A stretch of DNA of 64,000 nucleotides from Acidovorax sp. 107 (GCF_003058055.1 NZ_QBTZ01000001.1:188501-252500); one strand, 5' to 3'; shown: positions 26,733 to 37,142, numbered from the stretch's first letter. Program-made: numbers and translations. The notes: generated by a model from the letters alone, not told the origin.

Positions 26733-28079
26733 TCAGCCGGCCAGTGCGGCGGTTTCGTGCGTCAGTACCTCGCCCCGCAGGGTGTAGGCCTTGGCCTCGG
26801 TGATGGTCACATTCACCATCTGGCCCACCAGGCGGGGCTGGCCCACAAAGTTGACCACGCGGTTGCATTCGGTGCGGCCCATCAGTTCGGTGGCGTCGCG
26901 CTTGGAGGCGCCTTCCACCAGAATGCGCTGCACCGTGCCCACGCGGCTTTCGCTGATGGACTTGATGTTGGCGTTGATGACGCTTTGCAGGTGCTGCAGG
27001 CGGCGCAGCTTCACGTCGTGCGGCGTGTCGTCGTGCAGGCCCGCCGCAGGCGTGCCAGGGCGGGGGCTGAAGATGAAGCTGAAGCTGTTGTCGAAGTGGA
27101 TGTCGTCGATCAGTTTCATCATCTTGTTGAAGTCGTCCTCCGTCTCGCCGGGGAAGCCCACGATGAAGTCACTGCTCATGGCCAGATCGGGGCGGATGGC
27201 GCGCAGCTTGCGCACCGTGCTCTTGTATTCCATGGCGGTATAGCCGCGCTTCATGGCCATCAGGATGCGGTCGCTACCGTGCTGCACGGGGAGGTGCAGG
27301 TGGCTGGCCAGCTTGGGCAGCTTGGCATAGGCCTCGATCAGCCGGGGCGTGAATTCGTTGGGGTGGCTGGTGGTGTAGCGGATGCGCTCGATGCCCGGAA
27401 TGTCCGACACGTATTCGAGCAGCAGCGCAAAGTCGGCGATCTCGGCCGTGCCGCCCATCTTGCCCAGGTAGGCGTTCACGTTCTGGCCCAGCAGGGTGAT
27501 TTCCTTCACGCCCTGGTCGGCCAAGCCAGCCACTTCGACCAGCACGTCGTCGAACGGGCGGCTCACTTCTTCGCCTCGGGTATAGGGCACCACGCAGTAG
27601 CTGCAGTACTTGCTGCAGCCTTCCATGATCGACACAAAGGCCGAGGCGCCTTCGACGCGTGCGGGCGGCAGGTGGTCGAACTTCTCGATCTCCGGGAAGC
27701 TGATGTCCACCTGCGGTTTGTCCAACCGTTCACGCTGGTTGAGCATCTCGGGCAGGCGGTGCAGGGTCTGGGGGCCAAACACCACGTCCACATAGGGGGC
27801 GCGCTTGATGATCTCGGCGCCTTCCTGGCTGGCCACGCAGCCACCCACGCCAATCTTTACGCCGCGCGCTTTCAGGTGCTTGATGCGGCCCAGGTCGCTG
27901 AAGACTTTCTCTTGCGCCTTCTCGCGCACCGAGCAGGTGTTGAAGAGGATGAGGTCAGCTTCGTCCACGTTCTGCGTGGGCTCGTAGCCTTGGGCGGCGT
28001 TGAGCACGTCGGCCATCTTGTCCGAGTCGTACTCGTTCATCTGGCAGCCGAAGGTTTTGATAAAGACTTTTTTGGCCAT
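26733..28079 (-). CDS. miaB: tRNA-2-methylthio-N6-dimethylallyladenosine synthase MiaB
   Basis: The 448-residue radical-SAM methylthiotransferase adds a methylthio group to A37 of tRNAs reading UNN codons. The N-terminal UPF0004 domain starts [19 protein letters not shown]. The radical-SAM cluster motif is CSKYCSYC, and a C-terminal TRAM domain covers roughly the last 65 residues. The ATG at 28079 matches the family start; upstream in-frame residues are not conserved. Confidence 0.97.
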   Translation of the reverse strand: MAKKVFIKTFGCQMNEYDSDKMADVLNAAQGYEPTQNVDEADLILFNTCSVREKAQEKVFSDLGRIKHLKARGVKIGVGGCVASQEGAEIIKRAPYVDVVFGPQTLHRLPEMLNQRERLDKPQVDISFPEIEKFDHLPPARVEGASAFVSIMEGCSKYCSYCVVPYTRGEEVSRPFDDVLVEVAGLADQGVKEITLLGQNVNAYLGKMGGTAEIADFALLLEYVSDIPGIERIRYTTSHPNEFTPRLIEAYAKLPKLASHLHLPVQHGSDRILMAMKRGYTAMEYKSTVRKLRAIRPDLAMSSDFIVGFPGETEDDFNKMMKLIDDIHFDNSFSFIFSPRPGTPAAGLHDDTPHDVKLRRLQHLQSVINANIKSISESRVGTVQRILVEGASKRDATELMGRTECNRVVNFVGQPRLVGQMVNVTITEAKAYTLRGEVLTHETAALAG

Positions 28080-28179
28080 GGCAATTTCGCAAATAGCAAG
28101 CAAACACCGCGCCCGAAATGGCGCGGAGACTGTGAATGTCACAACGGCGCAGCGGCTTCGCGGCGGCGCAGGGAAGGGG

Positions 28180-28635
28180 TTACTTCAGAGCGGCGCCTGA
28201 GCCGGTCGTGATGTTGGTGATGATGGCGTCGCTGCCTTTGCGGGGCTGCGCAGCCTCGCCTTCGGTCAGGATCCAGGCGGCATGCAGCATGCCGGTGCTG
28301 TTCTCCAGCACGTAGTTGACCTTGAAGGTCTGGCCCATCACGGTGTGCGCCATGACCAGGGTGTTCTGAGGGCTGAACAGCCGCATGCCCGGGGCCATGC
28401 GGATGGTCTTGCCGTTGAGTGTGGCTTCAGACGCGGTGTTAATGCTCAAGGTGCCGCGCAGTGCGGCTTCAGGGAAGGGGCGCGAAAGGCCCAGGCCGGG
28501 CTGGGTCTGAGCCGAGGCAGGTGCCACGGCGCAGAGCGCTGTGCAGGCCACCGCTGCCAACAGTGCGGCCTGCCGAAAGCGGGACACCCGAGGGGCTGGG
28601 AGGTGGCAGGAAGAGGGTGTGGTGCAGCGGTTCAT
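28180..28635 (-). CDS. Small secreted protein of unknown function
   Basis: The 151-residue protein has a signal peptide (about residues 22-43, [21 protein letters not shown]) and a mature domain of about 105 residues containing [22 protein letters not shown] and [22 protein letters not shown]. The layout suggests a small beta-rich periplasmic protein. I do not recognise a named family. It lies 100 bp upstream of miaB on the same strand and may be co-transcribed. Confidence 0.7.
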   Translation of the reverse strand: MNRCTTPSSCHLPAPRVSRFRQAALLAAVACTALCAVAPASAQTQPGLGLSRPFPEAALRGTLSINTASEATLNGKTIRMAPGMRLFSPQNTLVMAHTVMGQTFKVNYVLENSTGMLHAAWILTEGEAAQPRKGSDAIITNITTGSGAALK

Positions 28636-28763
28636 GGTTTACATCCAGGGGCTGAAGGCACAATTTTAGAAGGGGTTGCCAGCGTGGCACATCCCTTGGG
28701 CAAGTCAAGCGGCCCCGTGCATCGATGGGCACTGGAGCGGGTTTTGGGGCTCGCCTGAAAGAA

Positions 28764-28798
28764 AAAACCCACAGTGGGTTGACTCACTGTGGGTTTTT
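28764..28798. terminator. Bidirectional terminator after tRNA-Met
   Basis: AAACCCACAGTG and CACTGTGGGTTT form a 12-bp stem around an 8-nt loop, with an A-run before and a T-run after. It lies just beyond the 3' end of the reverse-strand tRNA gene and would end its transcript. Confidence 0.88.
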
Positions 28799-28803
28799 GT
28801 ATT

Positions 28804-28880
28804 TGGTGGTCGTAGGTGGACTTGAACCACCGACATCAGCATTATGAATGCTGCGCTCTAACCAACTGAGCTATACGACC
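28804..28880 (-). tRNA. tRNA-Met (anticodon CAT), elongator type
   Basis: The reverse strand gives a complete cloverleaf of 77 nt including an encoded CCA end. The acceptor stem is GGTCGTA/TACGACC, the D arm contains AGCTCAGTTGGTTAGAGC, the anticodon stem-loop is CAGCA-TTCATAA-TGCTG, and the T arm contains GGTTCAAGTCC. The fully paired first acceptor base pair fits elongator rather than initiator tRNA-Met. Confidence 0.96.
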
Positions 28881-28905
28881 GCAGACCAAGATTATAGAAC
28901 AAAAA

Positions 28906-29685
28906 TTATTGGTGTGTGAAGTTTGCAGGGCGTTTGTTCATGAACGCGTCCATGCCTTCCTTCTGGTCCTGGGTGGCAAACAGCGCGTGGAACAAGCGGC
29001 GCTCGAACATCACCCCGTCGGCGAGTGTGCCCTCGAAGGAGCGGTTGACCGATTCCTTGGCCGCCATGACAGCAATCTGCGAGAAGCCGGCAACGATGAT
29101 GGCAGCGCCCAGCGCTTCGTCCATGAGCTTGTCGTAAGGCACTACGCGGCTGACCAGTCCGGCGCGCTCGGCTTCGGTGGCGTCCATCATGCGGCCGGTC
29201 AGAGCCATGTCCATGGCCTTGGACTTGCCCACGGCGCGGGGCAGGCGCTGCGTGCCACCAGCACCTGGGATCACGCCCAGCTTGATCTCGGGCTGGCCGA
29301 ATCTGGCGTTGTCTGCGGCGATGATGAAGTCGCACATCATGGCCAGCTCGCAGCCGCCGCCCAGTGCAAAGCCGCTGACGGCGGCGATGACGGGCTTGCG
29401 GATAGAGCGGATGGTCTCCCAGTTGCGGGTGATGTAGTCGCCCTTGTAGGTGTCGGCAAAGCTGTACTTGGCCATGGCGCCAATGTCCGCGCCCGCCGCG
29501 AAAGCCTTTTCACTGCCGGTGACGATCATGCAGCCAATCTTCTCGTCCGCATCGAACGCCTTGAGGGCGGCGCCCAGTTCATTCATGAGCTGATCGTTCA
29601 GCGCGTTGAGCTGCTTGGGCCGATTGAGCGTGATGATGCCGACCTTGTCCGCTTCAACGCGGACCTCGATGGTTTCGTAAGCCAT
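28906..29685 (-). CDS. Enoyl-CoA hydratase
   Basis: The 259-residue crotonase-fold enzyme hydrates trans-2-enoyl-CoA in beta-oxidation. Oxyanion-hole motifs are AFAAGADI and [13 protein letters not shown]. The catalytic glutamates lie in the CELAMM helix and in the [17 protein letters not shown] segment, as in short-chain enoyl-CoA hydratases (PaaF/FadB1-type). The start has a good AGGAGA ribosome site. It stands alone next to tRNA-Met, so the pathway partner is not shown by context. Confidence 0.93.
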   Translation of the reverse strand: MAYETIEVRVEADKVGIITLNRPKQLNALNDQLMNELGAALKAFDADEKIGCMIVTGSEKAFAAGADIGAMAKYSFADTYKGDYITRNWETIRSIRKPVIAAVSGFALGGGCELAMMCDFIIAADNARFGQPEIKLGVIPGAGGTQRLPRAVGKSKAMDMALTGRMMDATEAERAGLVSRVVPYDKLMDEALGAAIIVAGFSQIAVMAAKESVNRSFEGTLADGVMFERRLFHALFATQDQKEGMDAFMNKRPANFTHQ

Positions 29686-29758
29686 GAAATCTCCTGGGGG
29701 TTGTGGTTGGTTATGCAAGCTGCAGCAATATACCCAAGCCGGTGGGGCCTTGTAGTCG

Positions 29759-31570
29759 TCAGGCCAGCCAGCGTCCCAGCGCCGCGGCATCTGCCACCGC
29801 CAGGCTGATGGTGTCTGGTGCCATGGATGTCGCGGCGGCATTGCGTCGGCCCTTGGTCGGGGCGTCGGCCAGCTGGGCCGGTGGCAGTTCCAGCGGCAGG
29901 CGCAACAGTCGCCCGTCGCGGGCAACCAATGCGTGCAGGCGGGTGTCGTTGCCCGCGTAGAAGCTCACGTCGTCGAGCTTGCTGATACGCCAGCCCTGGC
30001 CCTGCACTTCTACGCCCAACCATTCGTCGCCGGCAGACATTCCTGCCTTCTCTGCGGCACCGCCCCGCAGCACGGTCTTGATCTGCACACTGTGGTTCTC
30101 GGCCACGCGCAGGCCCAGGCGCTGGGCCAGTTGCGGCCGGTCGGCCTTGAGTGCCACACCGTGGGCGGCCAGCAGCTCCTCCAGTGGCAGGTCCACGGTG
30201 CTGTGCACCCAGTGCGCCAGCTCCTTGTCGAAGGGGCGGCCCGTGAGGTCGTGGATTACGGCGCGCAGATCCGCTTCGGTCATCGGGCCGCCCGCGCAGC
30301 GCTGCCATAACGTGCGCATCACATCGTCCAGCGTGGCTTTGCCTTCGCGCCGCAACGCCAGGTCCAAGCACAAAGCCACCAACGAGCCCTTGGTGTAGTA
30401 GCTGACTGTGGCGTTGGGTGTGTTCTCGTCCTGCCGGTAGTACTTCACCCAGGCGTCGAAACTGGCCTGGGCTAAGGTTTGCACCGACCGGCCCGGGGTT
30501 TGCAGCACCTGGTTGATGGTCTTGGTGACAAGCTTGAGGTAGGTCGCGTCGTCCAGCAGCCCTGCGCGGCGCAGCAGCAGGTCGTCGTAATAGCTGGTAA
30601 AGCCTTCGAAGAACCACAGCAGCTCGGTGTAGTTCTCCTGCGCATAGTCGTAGTGGGTGAACTCGGCGGGCCGCAAGCGCTTGACGTTCCAAGTGTGAAA
30701 GTATTCGTGGCTGATGAGGCCCAGCAGCGTGGTGTAGCCCTCACTGGCCCGCGCCTCGCCCTGGCGCGGCAGGTCACGCCGTCCGCAAATCAGCGCCGTA
30801 GAGTTGCGGTGTTCCAGCCCGCCATAGCCATCTCCCACGGCGTTGAGCATGAAGACATAGCTTTTGAAAGGCGCCTTGCCTTCGCGGTGCCAGAAGCGGA
30901 TGGCGGTTTCACAAATTTTCTGCGTGTCCGCCAGCAGGCGCTTGCCATCGAACGACGGTGCCGTACCAGCCACCACGAACTGGTGGGCGATGCCGCAGGC
31001 CTTGAAGCGTCCCACCCAGAAATTTCCCAGCTCCACCGGGCAGTCCACCAGCTCATCGTAGTCCGCCGCCGCGTACAGGCCGAAGCCTTGGTTGTCTGCC
31101 TCCAGCGGCCGTAGACCTGTGGCAGCAGCCCAGGTCGCCGTGGCAGCCGTGCGTGCCAGCTCCAGTGTGTGGGGCTGTTTCTCCTGGCCATGCAAGCGCA
31201 GGCATAAGCTGGTGCCGTTGAAAAAGCCGCGTGAGGTGTCCAGCCAGGCGGTGCGTACGGAGCTGTCGTAGGCGCAGACCTGGTAGGTCAGCACCAAGGG
31301 CTTGCCCTCCGCGCATTGCACTTGCCAGCGGTGCTTGTCCAGCTGGGCCGGTTGCAAAGCGCGTTGGCCTTGTCGTGCCGCCAGCGCCTGCAGATTTTTG
31401 GAGAACTCCCGCACCAGGTAGCTGCCCGGAATCCAGACCGGCAATGACAGTTCTTGCGATGCCGCAGGCCGCTGCACCGTCAATGTCACCGTGAACAGAT
31501 GTGCGTGCAGGTCCGTGGGTTCGATGCGGTAGTGGATGTCCGCTGCAGAGGCTTTGCGGGAGAGGGGCAT
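29759..31570 (-). CDS. M61 family metallopeptidase with PDZ domain
   Basis: The 603-residue protein has the gluzincin motif HEYFH (in [18 protein letters not shown]), the hallmark of M61 glycyl aminopeptidases. A beta-rich N-terminal domain precedes it, and a C-terminal PDZ-like domain follows (about residues 490-570, [21 protein letters not shown]). There is no clear signal peptide, so it may be cytoplasmic. It lies 57 bp downstream of dsbC. Substrate is unknown; family members prefer N-terminal Gly or Ala. Confidence 0.9.
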   Translation of the reverse strand: MPLSRKASAADIHYRIEPTDLHAHLFTVTLTVQRPAASQELSLPVWIPGSYLVREFSKNLQALAARQGQRALQPAQLDKHRWQVQCAEGKPLVLTYQVCAYDSSVRTAWLDTSRGFFNGTSLCLRLHGQEKQPHTLELARTAATATWAAATGLRPLEADNQGFGLYAAADYDELVDCPVELGNFWVGRFKACGIAHQFVVAGTAPSFDGKRLLADTQKICETAIRFWHREGKAPFKSYVFMLNAVGDGYGGLEHRNSTALICGRRDLPRQGEARASEGYTTLLGLISHEYFHTWNVKRLRPAEFTHYDYAQENYTELLWFFEGFTSYYDDLLLRRAGLLDDATYLKLVTKTINQVLQTPGRSVQTLAQASFDAWVKYYRQDENTPNATVSYYTKGSLVALCLDLALRREGKATLDDVMRTLWQRCAGGPMTEADLRAVIHDLTGRPFDKELAHWVHSTVDLPLEELLAAHGVALKADRPQLAQRLGLRVAENHSVQIKTVLRGGAAEKAGMSAGDEWLGVEVQGQGWRISKLDDVSFYAGNDTRLHALVARDGRLLRLPLELPPAQLADAPTKGRRNAAATSMAPDTISLAVADAAALGRWLA

Positions 31571-31627
31571 GGCATGTGCCGCGGGAGGGCCGCGCGGGGT
31601 CGTCGGTCGAGGGACTTTCAGCGGGGG

Positions 31628-32359
31628 TCAGTTGGCGGATGACGTATCGCTGGCGGCTTCTGCCAGGCGCTTTTCCACTTCCTGGGCTCCAATGGCGCCG
31701 GGCACCCGGGTGCCGTTGGCAAAAATCAAGGTGGGGGTACCCGTGATCTTGTGCTTCTTGCCGAACGCCAGGTTGCGCTGCAGCGCGCTGGTATCGCAAC
31801 TGGCGGCTGGCGCAGGCTTGTCACGCACCATGTGGTCTTGCCAGGCGGTGGCTTGTTCCTTGGAGCACCAGATGTTGCGCGACTTTTCTGCCGAGTCGGG
31901 GCTCAGGATAGGGTACAGGAACAGGTACACCGTCACATTGCTGATCTGCTGCAGATCGCGCTCGAAGCGCTTGCAGTAGCCGCAGTTGGGGTCTTCAAAA
32001 ACCGCCACCTTGCGCTTGCCGTCGCCACGCACAATGGTCACGGCGTCTTTCAAGGGCAGGGCCGAGAAGCTGACCGCAGTCAGCTTGTTGATGCGGTCCT
32101 CGGTCAGATTGCGGCGTGCCTTGGAGTCGATGAGTTCCCCCTGAATCACGTAGTCGCCCTTGGCGTCCGTGTAGAACAGGTCGGTGCCGATGCGCACTTC
32201 GTACAGCCCCTTCATGGGCGTAGCGCGCACTTCATCAATCTTGTCCATTTGGGGGATGCGCTCGGCCAGGGCCTTGCGGATGGCGTCTTCCTGCGCGGTG
32301 GCGCTCAGGCTCAGGGTAGCTGCCGCGACGGTCAGCAAAGCGGTGGTCAGTTTCATCAT
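31628..32359 (-). CDS. dsbC: Thiol:disulfide interchange protein DsbC
   Basis: The protein of about 243 residues is a periplasmic disulfide isomerase. A signal peptide (LTTALLTVAAATLSLSATA) precedes the N-terminal dimerisation domain. The thioredoxin domain has the active site CGYC in FEDPNCGYCKRF, the cis-Pro loop GTPT (GTPTLIFANG), and a second Cys pair, as in DsbC. I chose the first of two tandem ATGs (32359). It is in a same-strand run with the UbiH-type gene upstream. Confidence 0.95.
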   Translation of the reverse strand: MMKLTTALLTVAAATLSLSATAQEDAIRKALAERIPQMDKIDEVRATPMKGLYEVRIGTDLFYTDAKGDYVIQGELIDSKARRNLTEDRINKLTAVSFSALPLKDAVTIVRGDGKRKVAVFEDPNCGYCKRFERDLQQISNVTVYLFLYPILSPDSAEKSRNIWCSKEQATAWQDHMVRDKPAPAASCDTSALQRNLAFGKKHKITGTPTLIFANGTRVPGAIGAQEVEKRLAEAASDTSSAN

Positions 32360-32384
32360 GTTTCCGTTCAATCAACTTGCGTGA

Positions 32385-33527
32385 TCAGCGCATCCCCATG
32401 GCCTGGCGTGCCACAAAATTCTTCAGCCAGTCACTGTGCTCAAAGCCCTTCATGCCCCAGTTGCGCAGCGCCTGCCAGGGCGCTTCCTGGCGCGCAAACA
32501 GCTGCTGCAGTCCATCAGTCGCCAGGCCCATCGCCACCAGGGCCGCCTTGCGCTGCCGTTCATAGCGCCGCAGCAGCCGCAGGTCGGCCACGCTGCGCCA
32601 GTAGTCACGGGTACGCAGTACGTCTGCCAGCGCCGCCACATCAGCCAGACCCAGGTTCAATCCTTGTCCTGCCAGTGGATGCACGTTGTGGGCTGCATCA
32701 CCTGCCAGCACCCAGCTGCGGGCACCGACGCCCGCGGCTGACCCGGCGCCGCACCAGCGATCTGCCTTGGCCAGCTGCAGAGGCCATGTGGCGCGTTCTG
32801 CTATGAGTTCGAGGTTTCCGAGTGCCTGTTGGCTGGCTGTTTGCAATTCCTGCGCAAAAGCCTCGGCAGGCAACGCCATCAGCGCCGCGGCTTGCTCCTC
32901 AGGGACGGACCACACCACGGCGACAGAGTTCCCCTGAGGTCCCTCCAGCGGCAAAAAAGCCAGGATGCCTTGCGGCAAAAACCACTGGCGCGCCACCTGT
33001 CCATGTGGGTGTTCGCAGCGCACCCGGGTGGCAATGGCGTGCTGGGGATAGGGCGTCACGTCAAATTGAACGCCAAATTCGGCACGGGTGGTGCTGGAAC
33101 GGCCTTCGCATACGACGGTCAGGGGGGCTGCCACGGGGCTGTCCACCACTTCTACCAGCGGCTGAAACCGCACGGCCTGAGCCAGGCGTTCTTCGAGGGC
33201 CGGCACATCCACGATCCACGCCAGCGCCTCCACCCCCTGGAGGGCGGCATCAAAATGAACGCGGCCATCCTGATCGCCCTGCACCTGCATGTGCTTGACG
33301 GCGGTGGCGTGTTCGGTGTCGGGCCAGCTACGCAGCGACTCCAGCAGGCTGCGCGACGCTGCATTCAGTGCGTAGGCACGCACGTCGGTGGCCGCCGCAC
33401 TGCGCGGGGCAGGGGCCGGCACCAGAGCCACCTTCAGCCGTTCTCGCGCCAGTAACAACGCCAAGGTTCGGCCCACGATTCCGGTGCCACGAATACAGAT
33501 ATCAAAGGTTGGGGCCATGAGGGGCAT
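32385..33527 (-). CDS. UbiH/UbiF-family FAD-dependent monooxygenase
   Basis: The protein of about 380 residues has an N-terminal dinucleotide motif (CIRGTGIVGRTLALLLARE) and the second FAD motif GDAAHNVHPLAGQGLNLGLAD, hallmarks of the UbiH/UbiF/VisC hydroxylases that modify the ubiquinone ring. Which ring position it hydroxylates cannot be said. The start is uncertain: ATGs at 33527 and 33518 and a GTG at 33548 are in frame, none with a clear ribosome site. It lies 25 bp upstream of dsbC. Confidence 0.85.
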   Translation of the reverse strand: MPLMAPTFDICIRGTGIVGRTLALLLARERLKVALVPAPAPRSAAATDVRAYALNAASRSLLESLRSWPDTEHATAVKHMQVQGDQDGRVHFDAALQGVEALAWIVDVPALEERLAQAVRFQPLVEVVDSPVAAPLTVVCEGRSSTTRAEFGVQFDVTPYPQHAIATRVRCEHPHGQVARQWFLPQGILAFLPLEGPQGNSVAVVWSVPEEQAAALMALPAEAFAQELQTASQQALGNLELIAERATWPLQLAKADRWCGAGSAAGVGARSWVLAGDAAHNVHPLAGQGLNLGLADVAALADVLRTRDYWRSVADLRLLRRYERQRKAALVAMGLATDGLQQLFARQEAPWQALRNWGMKGFEHSDWLKNFVARQAMGMR

Positions 33528-33610
33528 TGTAGGAGGGGTCTTACCCACTTCCTGGACAGGGCAGAATTGCGGCCCGGCCTATCTGGCCCCCTTTTTCAGG
33601 AGCACCCGGC

Positions 33611-34483
33611 GTGAGTTTCCCTTCCGAGTCCGATCTGTCCGGCACCATTGCGCGGCTGTTTGTGTATCCCGTCAAATCCTGCGCGGGCATCGAGGTGCAG
33701 CAGGCATTGCTGACAGAGACCGGCCTGGATCTGGACCGCGCCTGGATGGTGGTGGATGCGCAAGGCCTGTTTCTTACCCAGCGCAGCCTGCCACGCATGG
33801 CGCTGATCCGGCCGCAACTCAAGAGCGACGAAATGGTGCTGCGCGCCCCTGGCATGCTGGCGCTGCATGTGGCGATCGACGCAGTGGAGGCCCCGGCCAC
33901 GGTGACCGTCTGGCGCGACACGGTACCTGCGTGGGACATGGGGCCCGTGGCGGCCCAGTGGTTTTCTGATTTTCTGGGCCAGCCTTGCCGTCTGGTCCGG
34001 TTTGATCCCGAACACCGGCGTCTGTCCAGCCTGGAGTGGACTGACGGGGTCGAGGCACGCAATCAGTTCGCGGACGGGTTTCCGTTGCTCGTGACCAGCG
34101 AGGCGTCCCTGCAGGAGCTCAATGCCCGGCTCACTGCCGGTGGTCACGCTGCCGTGGGCATGGAGCGGTTTCGCCCCAATCTGGTCCTCGCTGGCGTGGA
34201 AGCCCACGATGAAGACCGCGTGGATGGGCTGCATGTGCAGGCAGACGATGCCACTGGTGTCCGCCTGCAGCCCGTCAAACCCTGCGCGCGGTGCCCTATC
34301 CCGAACATTGACCCGGCCACCGCCGAGAGCAACCCGTCAGTGGGCGATACATTGCGCAGTTACCGCCAGGACAAGCGGCTGGACGGTGCCATCACCTTTG
34401 GCATGAATGTGATCGTGCGTGAGGGGGCGGGCCAGTGGCTGCGCGTGGGGCAGCGCATCGCGGGCGATCTGCGGTTCGATTGA
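33611..34483 (+). CDS. MOSC domain protein
   Basis: The 290-residue protein has an N-terminal MOSC beta-barrel domain (IARLFVYPVKSCAGIEV) and a C-terminal MOSC domain with the key cysteine in PCARCPIPNID. It resembles the molybdenum-cofactor-binding YcbX/mARC type, which acts in N-hydroxylated compound reduction. The GTG start at 33611 follows a CAGGAGCA ribosome site with 8-nt spacing. No partner reductase is adjacent. Confidence 0.88.
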   Translation: MSFPSESDLSGTIARLFVYPVKSCAGIEVQQALLTETGLDLDRAWMVVDAQGLFLTQRSLPRMALIRPQLKSDEMVLRAPGMLALHVAIDAVEAPATVTVWRDTVPAWDMGPVAAQWFSDFLGQPCRLVRFDPEHRRLSSLEWTDGVEARNQFADGFPLLVTSEASLQELNARLTAGGHAAVGMERFRPNLVLAGVEAHDEDRVDGLHVQADDATGVRLQPVKPCARCPIPNIDPATAESNPSVGDTLRSYRQDKRLDGAITFGMNVIVREGAGQWLRVGQRIAGDLRFD

Positions 34484-34526
34484 GAGCCTGATCCGGGCAG
34501 TCTGTAGCGAGTGCCGGGCGGGCCCG

Positions 34527-34532
34527 TAAAAT
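34527..34532 (+). promoter_or_regulatory. Candidate -10 box for ychF
   Basis: TAAAAT lies about 37 bp upstream of the ychF start, in the 85-bp gap after the MOSC gene. The -35 is not clear. Confidence 0.3.
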
Positions 34533-34568
34533 CGGCGGTTTGTCTCCAGAACACCAGAAAGCCCTGCC

Positions 34569-35663
34569 ATGAGCCTCCAATGCGGCATCGTGGGCCTGCC
34601 CAACGTCGGCAAGTCCACCCTTTTCAACGCGCTGACCAAGGCTGGCATTGCCGCCGAGAACTATCCCTTCTGCACCATCGAGCCCAATGTCGGCGTAGTG
34701 GAAGTGCCCGACCCCCGCCTGCAGCAACTGGCCGGGATCATCTCGCCCGAACGCATCGTTCCCGCCATCGTCGAATTTGTGGACATTGCCGGCCTGGTGG
34801 CTGGTGCCAGCCAGGGCGAAGGCCTGGGCAACCAGTTCCTGGCCCACATCCGTGAAACCGACGCCATCGTGAACGTGGTGCGCTGCTTTGAAGACGACAA
34901 CGTGATCCACGTGGCTGGCCGTGTGGACCCGATCTCTGACATCGAAGTGATCCAGACCGAGCTGTGCCTGGCGGACATGGGCACCGTGGAAAAGGCGCTC
35001 AACCGCTACACCAAAGCCGCCAAGTCGGGCAACGACAAGGACGCCGCCAAGCTGGTAGCGCTGCTCACGCGCATCCAGGCCGCGCTCAACGAAGGCAAGC
35101 CTGCCCGCTCGGTCGAGATCACCAAGGAAGAGCAGCCCCTGCTCAAGTCCCTGTGCCTCATCACGGCCAAGCCCGCCATGTTTGTGGGCAACGTGAGCGA
35201 AGACGGTTTTGAGAACAATCCGTTCCTGGACCGCCTCAAGGAATACGCCGCCAGCCAGAACGCCCCCGTGGTGGCCATCTGCGCCAAGATGGAAGCCGAA
35301 ATGGCCGAGATGAGCGATGAAGATCGCGACATGTTCCTGGCCGAGATGGGCCAGACCGAACCAGGCCTCGCGCGCCTGATCCGTGGCGCTTTCAAGCTGC
35401 TGGGCCTGCAGACGTACTTCACCGCCGGCGTGAAGGAAGTTCGCGCCTGGACCATCCACATCGGCGATACCGCGCCCCAGGCGGCTGGCGTGATCCACGG
35501 CGACTTTGAGCGTGGCTTCATCCGTGCGCAGACCATTGCCTTTGAGGACTTCATTGCCTACAAGGGCGAGCAGGGAGCCAAGGATGCGGGCAAGATGCGC
35601 GCCGAAGGCAAGGAATACGTGGTCAAGGATGGCGACGTTCTGAATTTCCTCTTCAACGTGTAA
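34569..35663 (+). CDS. ychF: Ribosome-binding ATPase YchF
   Basis: The 364-residue OBG-family P-loop protein has G1 GLPNVGKST, a coiled-coil insert, and a C-terminal TGS domain ending [11 protein letters not shown]. YchF binds ribosomes and hydrolyses ATP; in E. coli it is redox-regulated. The last codons overlap the integration site of the element that follows: the core repeat runs through the end of the gene. The reading frame is intact, so the integrated copy of the core restores the C-terminus. Confidence 0.97.
   Translation: MSLQCGIVGLPNVGKSTLFNALTKAGIAAENYPFCTIEPNVGVVEVPDPRLQQLAGIISPERIVPAIVEFVDIAGLVAGASQGEGLGNQFLAHIRETDAIVNVVRCFEDDNVIHVAGRVDPISDIEVIQTELCLADMGTVEKALNRYTKAAKSGNDKDAAKLVALLTRIQAALNEGKPARSVEITKEEQPLLKSLCLITAKPAMFVGNVSEDGFENNPFLDRLKEYAASQNAPVVAICAKMEAEMAEMSDEDRDMFLAEMGQTEPGLARLIRGAFKLLGLQTYFTAGVKEVRAWTIHIGDTAPQAAGVIHGDFERGFIRAQTIAFEDFIAYKGEQGAKDAGKMRAEGKEYVVKDGDVLNFLFNV
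35646..35661 (+). repeat. attL core at the 3' end of ychF
   Basis: TTCCTCTTCAACGTGT matches TTCCTGTTCAACGTGT at 42332-42347 with one mismatch. It encodes the last residues of YchF (FLFNV). Ten bases are a perfect match, and the integrase gene begins about 170 bp inside it. Confidence 0.8.
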
Positions 35664-35763
35664 ACAGGAAGAGCTGTTCTTCAGGGTTCGCCAATGTTCG
35701 AAGGTGTTGGCTAACCCATTGATAGATATAGGGAAAGTTGTTCGCCGGTGAACTAGATCGTTC

Positions 35764-35802
35764 GGGGGCATTTTCCATATATGGGGGCATGACAGGGGGC
35801 AC
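35764..35802 (+). promoter_or_regulatory. Integrase arm-type repeats, left end
   Basis: Three GGGGGCA motifs occur at 35764, 35783 and 35795. The 20-mer at 35783-35802 recurs with one change at 42258-42277. Inverted TGCCCCC motifs follow at 35813 and 35836, near the integrase start. The cluster fits integrase arm-binding sites or autoregulation of int. Confidence 0.55.
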
Positions 35803-35834
35803 GCACGGTGCATGCCCCCTCCCCAGGAGAAATC

Positions 35835-37115
35835 ATGCCCCCAAACCACCTCGAAACCCGCATGGATGCTGGCGATGCAGCCGTTTCTCATGCTCCAAAA
35901 CGTCCGACCCTGCGCGGTATCAGCGATGCAGCCCTTCGCGCCGCCAAGCCCACTAGCAAGCCCTACAAACTCTTTGCAGGCAACGGGCTTTATCTGGAGG
36001 TCAAGCCCAACGGAGCCAAGCACTGGCGCTGGAAATACCGTCTTCTTGGCAAAGAGAACCGCGTCGCTCTTGGGAGCTATCCGAAGCTGCCCCTTCGTGA
36101 GGCGAGAGAGGCCATGGAGGCCGCCCGCAAGTTGGTAGAGCAGGGTAAGCATCCTGCACAGCAAAAGCGCCTGGATCGCATCAAGCTGGGTTTGGAGCAC
36201 TCCAACACCTTCGAGATCATCGCCCGCGAATGGGTGGGCCTTCGGGACTGGCAGGAAGTCACCAAGGCACGCCGGTTGAACATGCTGGAGCGCGTTGTGT
36301 TCCCCCATATAGGGGCGTTACCCGTCCGCCAAGTGGAACCCGCGCATGTGCTCGATATCTTGAGACGTGCTGACGCAAACAACGGCAACAGCGTGATGTG
36401 CGAGGCGAAGCGCACCATGTCTGCCATCTTTGAGTTTGCTATCTCCACACTCAGAGCCAAGGTTGATCCGGTCTATCCAGTCCGTAAGGCCTTGCCTGCC
36501 AACAAGACCCAGCACAAGCGGCCTTTATCTTTCGAGGAGGTTGGAGCACTGCTGAACGCGGTGGAAGGCCATGGCGGCTACTACCAAATCCAGGCCGCGT
36601 TCTTCCTCATGTGGTTGACCCTGGCCCGCCCATCAGAAGTGATCGAGGCCGAATGGTGCGAGTTCGATTTGGATCAAGCGTTGTGGCGCATCCCGGCACA
36701 GAGGATGAAAAAGCGCAAGGAGCACCTGATCCCCTTGCCGACCCAAGCCGTCGTATTGCTGCGAAGCCTACACACGCTCACAGGCAACCGAGCCCATCTC
36801 TTCCCCCACCGGGACGACAGGAGAAAACCGATGGTGACAGCATCGTTCCGGCAGATGCTGAAGGCCTTGGGCTGGGCAGGCAAGTTCAGCCCGCATGCCA
36901 CACGCACCACGGGCAGCACACGGCTCAACGAGATGGGTTTCTCCCCAGATTGGATCGAACGCCAACTGGCCCACGATGAGCCCAATGCCGTGCGCCGCAC
37001 CTACAACCACGCGGACTACCTGAAGGATCGTACTGCCATGATGCAGCGATGGGCCGACCTGCTGGACGAGTGGAAAAGGAAGACGGCAGACGCGATGAAA
37101 CCCGTTTTGGGATAA
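35835..37115 (+). CDS. P4-type tyrosine integrase
   Basis: The protein of about 426 residues has the N-terminal DUF4102 arm-binding domain (SKPYKLFAGNGLYLEVKPNG), a core-binding domain, and a C-terminal tyrosine recombinase domain. Visible catalytic landmarks are Arg in WLTLARPSEVIEAEW, the HATRTT box, Arg/His in IERQLAHDE, and the Tyr in RRTYNHADYL. It is the family that usually targets 3' ends of tRNA or conserved genes; here the target is ychF. The ATG at 35835 follows AGGAGA closely. Its stop TAA lies in the candidate XRE operator. Confidence 0.92.
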   Translation: MPPNHLETRMDAGDAAVSHAPKRPTLRGISDAALRAAKPTSKPYKLFAGNGLYLEVKPNGAKHWRWKYRLLGKENRVALGSYPKLPLREAREAMEAARKLVEQGKHPAQQKRLDRIKLGLEHSNTFEIIAREWVGLRDWQEVTKARRLNMLERVVFPHIGALPVRQVEPAHVLDILRRADANNGNSVMCEAKRTMSAIFEFAISTLRAKVDPVYPVRKALPANKTQHKRPLSFEEVGALLNAVEGHGGYYQIQAAFFLMWLTLARPSEVIEAEWCEFDLDQALWRIPAQRMKKRKEHLIPLPTQAVVLLRSLHTLTGNRAHLFPHRDDRRKPMVTASFRQMLKALGWAGKFSPHATRTTGSTRLNEMGFSPDWIERQLAHDEPNAVRRTYNHADYLKDRTAMMQRWADLLDEWKRKTADAMKPVLG

Positions 37116-37129
37116 CCCAATTCAGGCTA
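37113..37129. promoter_or_regulatory. Candidate XRE operator upstream of the xre gene
   Basis: TAACCCAATTCAGGCTA is an imperfect 17-bp palindrome that shares its left half and the preceding TTTGGGA with the perfect copy at 41065-41081. It lies 13 bp upstream of the XRE regulator start and overlaps the integrase stop codon. Confidence 0.5.
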
Positions 37130-37142
37130 GACAGTACGCGGA

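Noticed and set aside
24591..28211. 1206-codon open frame on the forward strand over glrK and miaB
   Set aside because: It is a GC-rich shadow frame opposite well-recognised reverse-strand genes; its translation is His/Gln/Arg-rich with no domain.
28804..28880. tRNA-Met as an integration site
   Set aside because: No integrase or direct repeat of the tRNA end lies nearby; the only integrase targets ychF.
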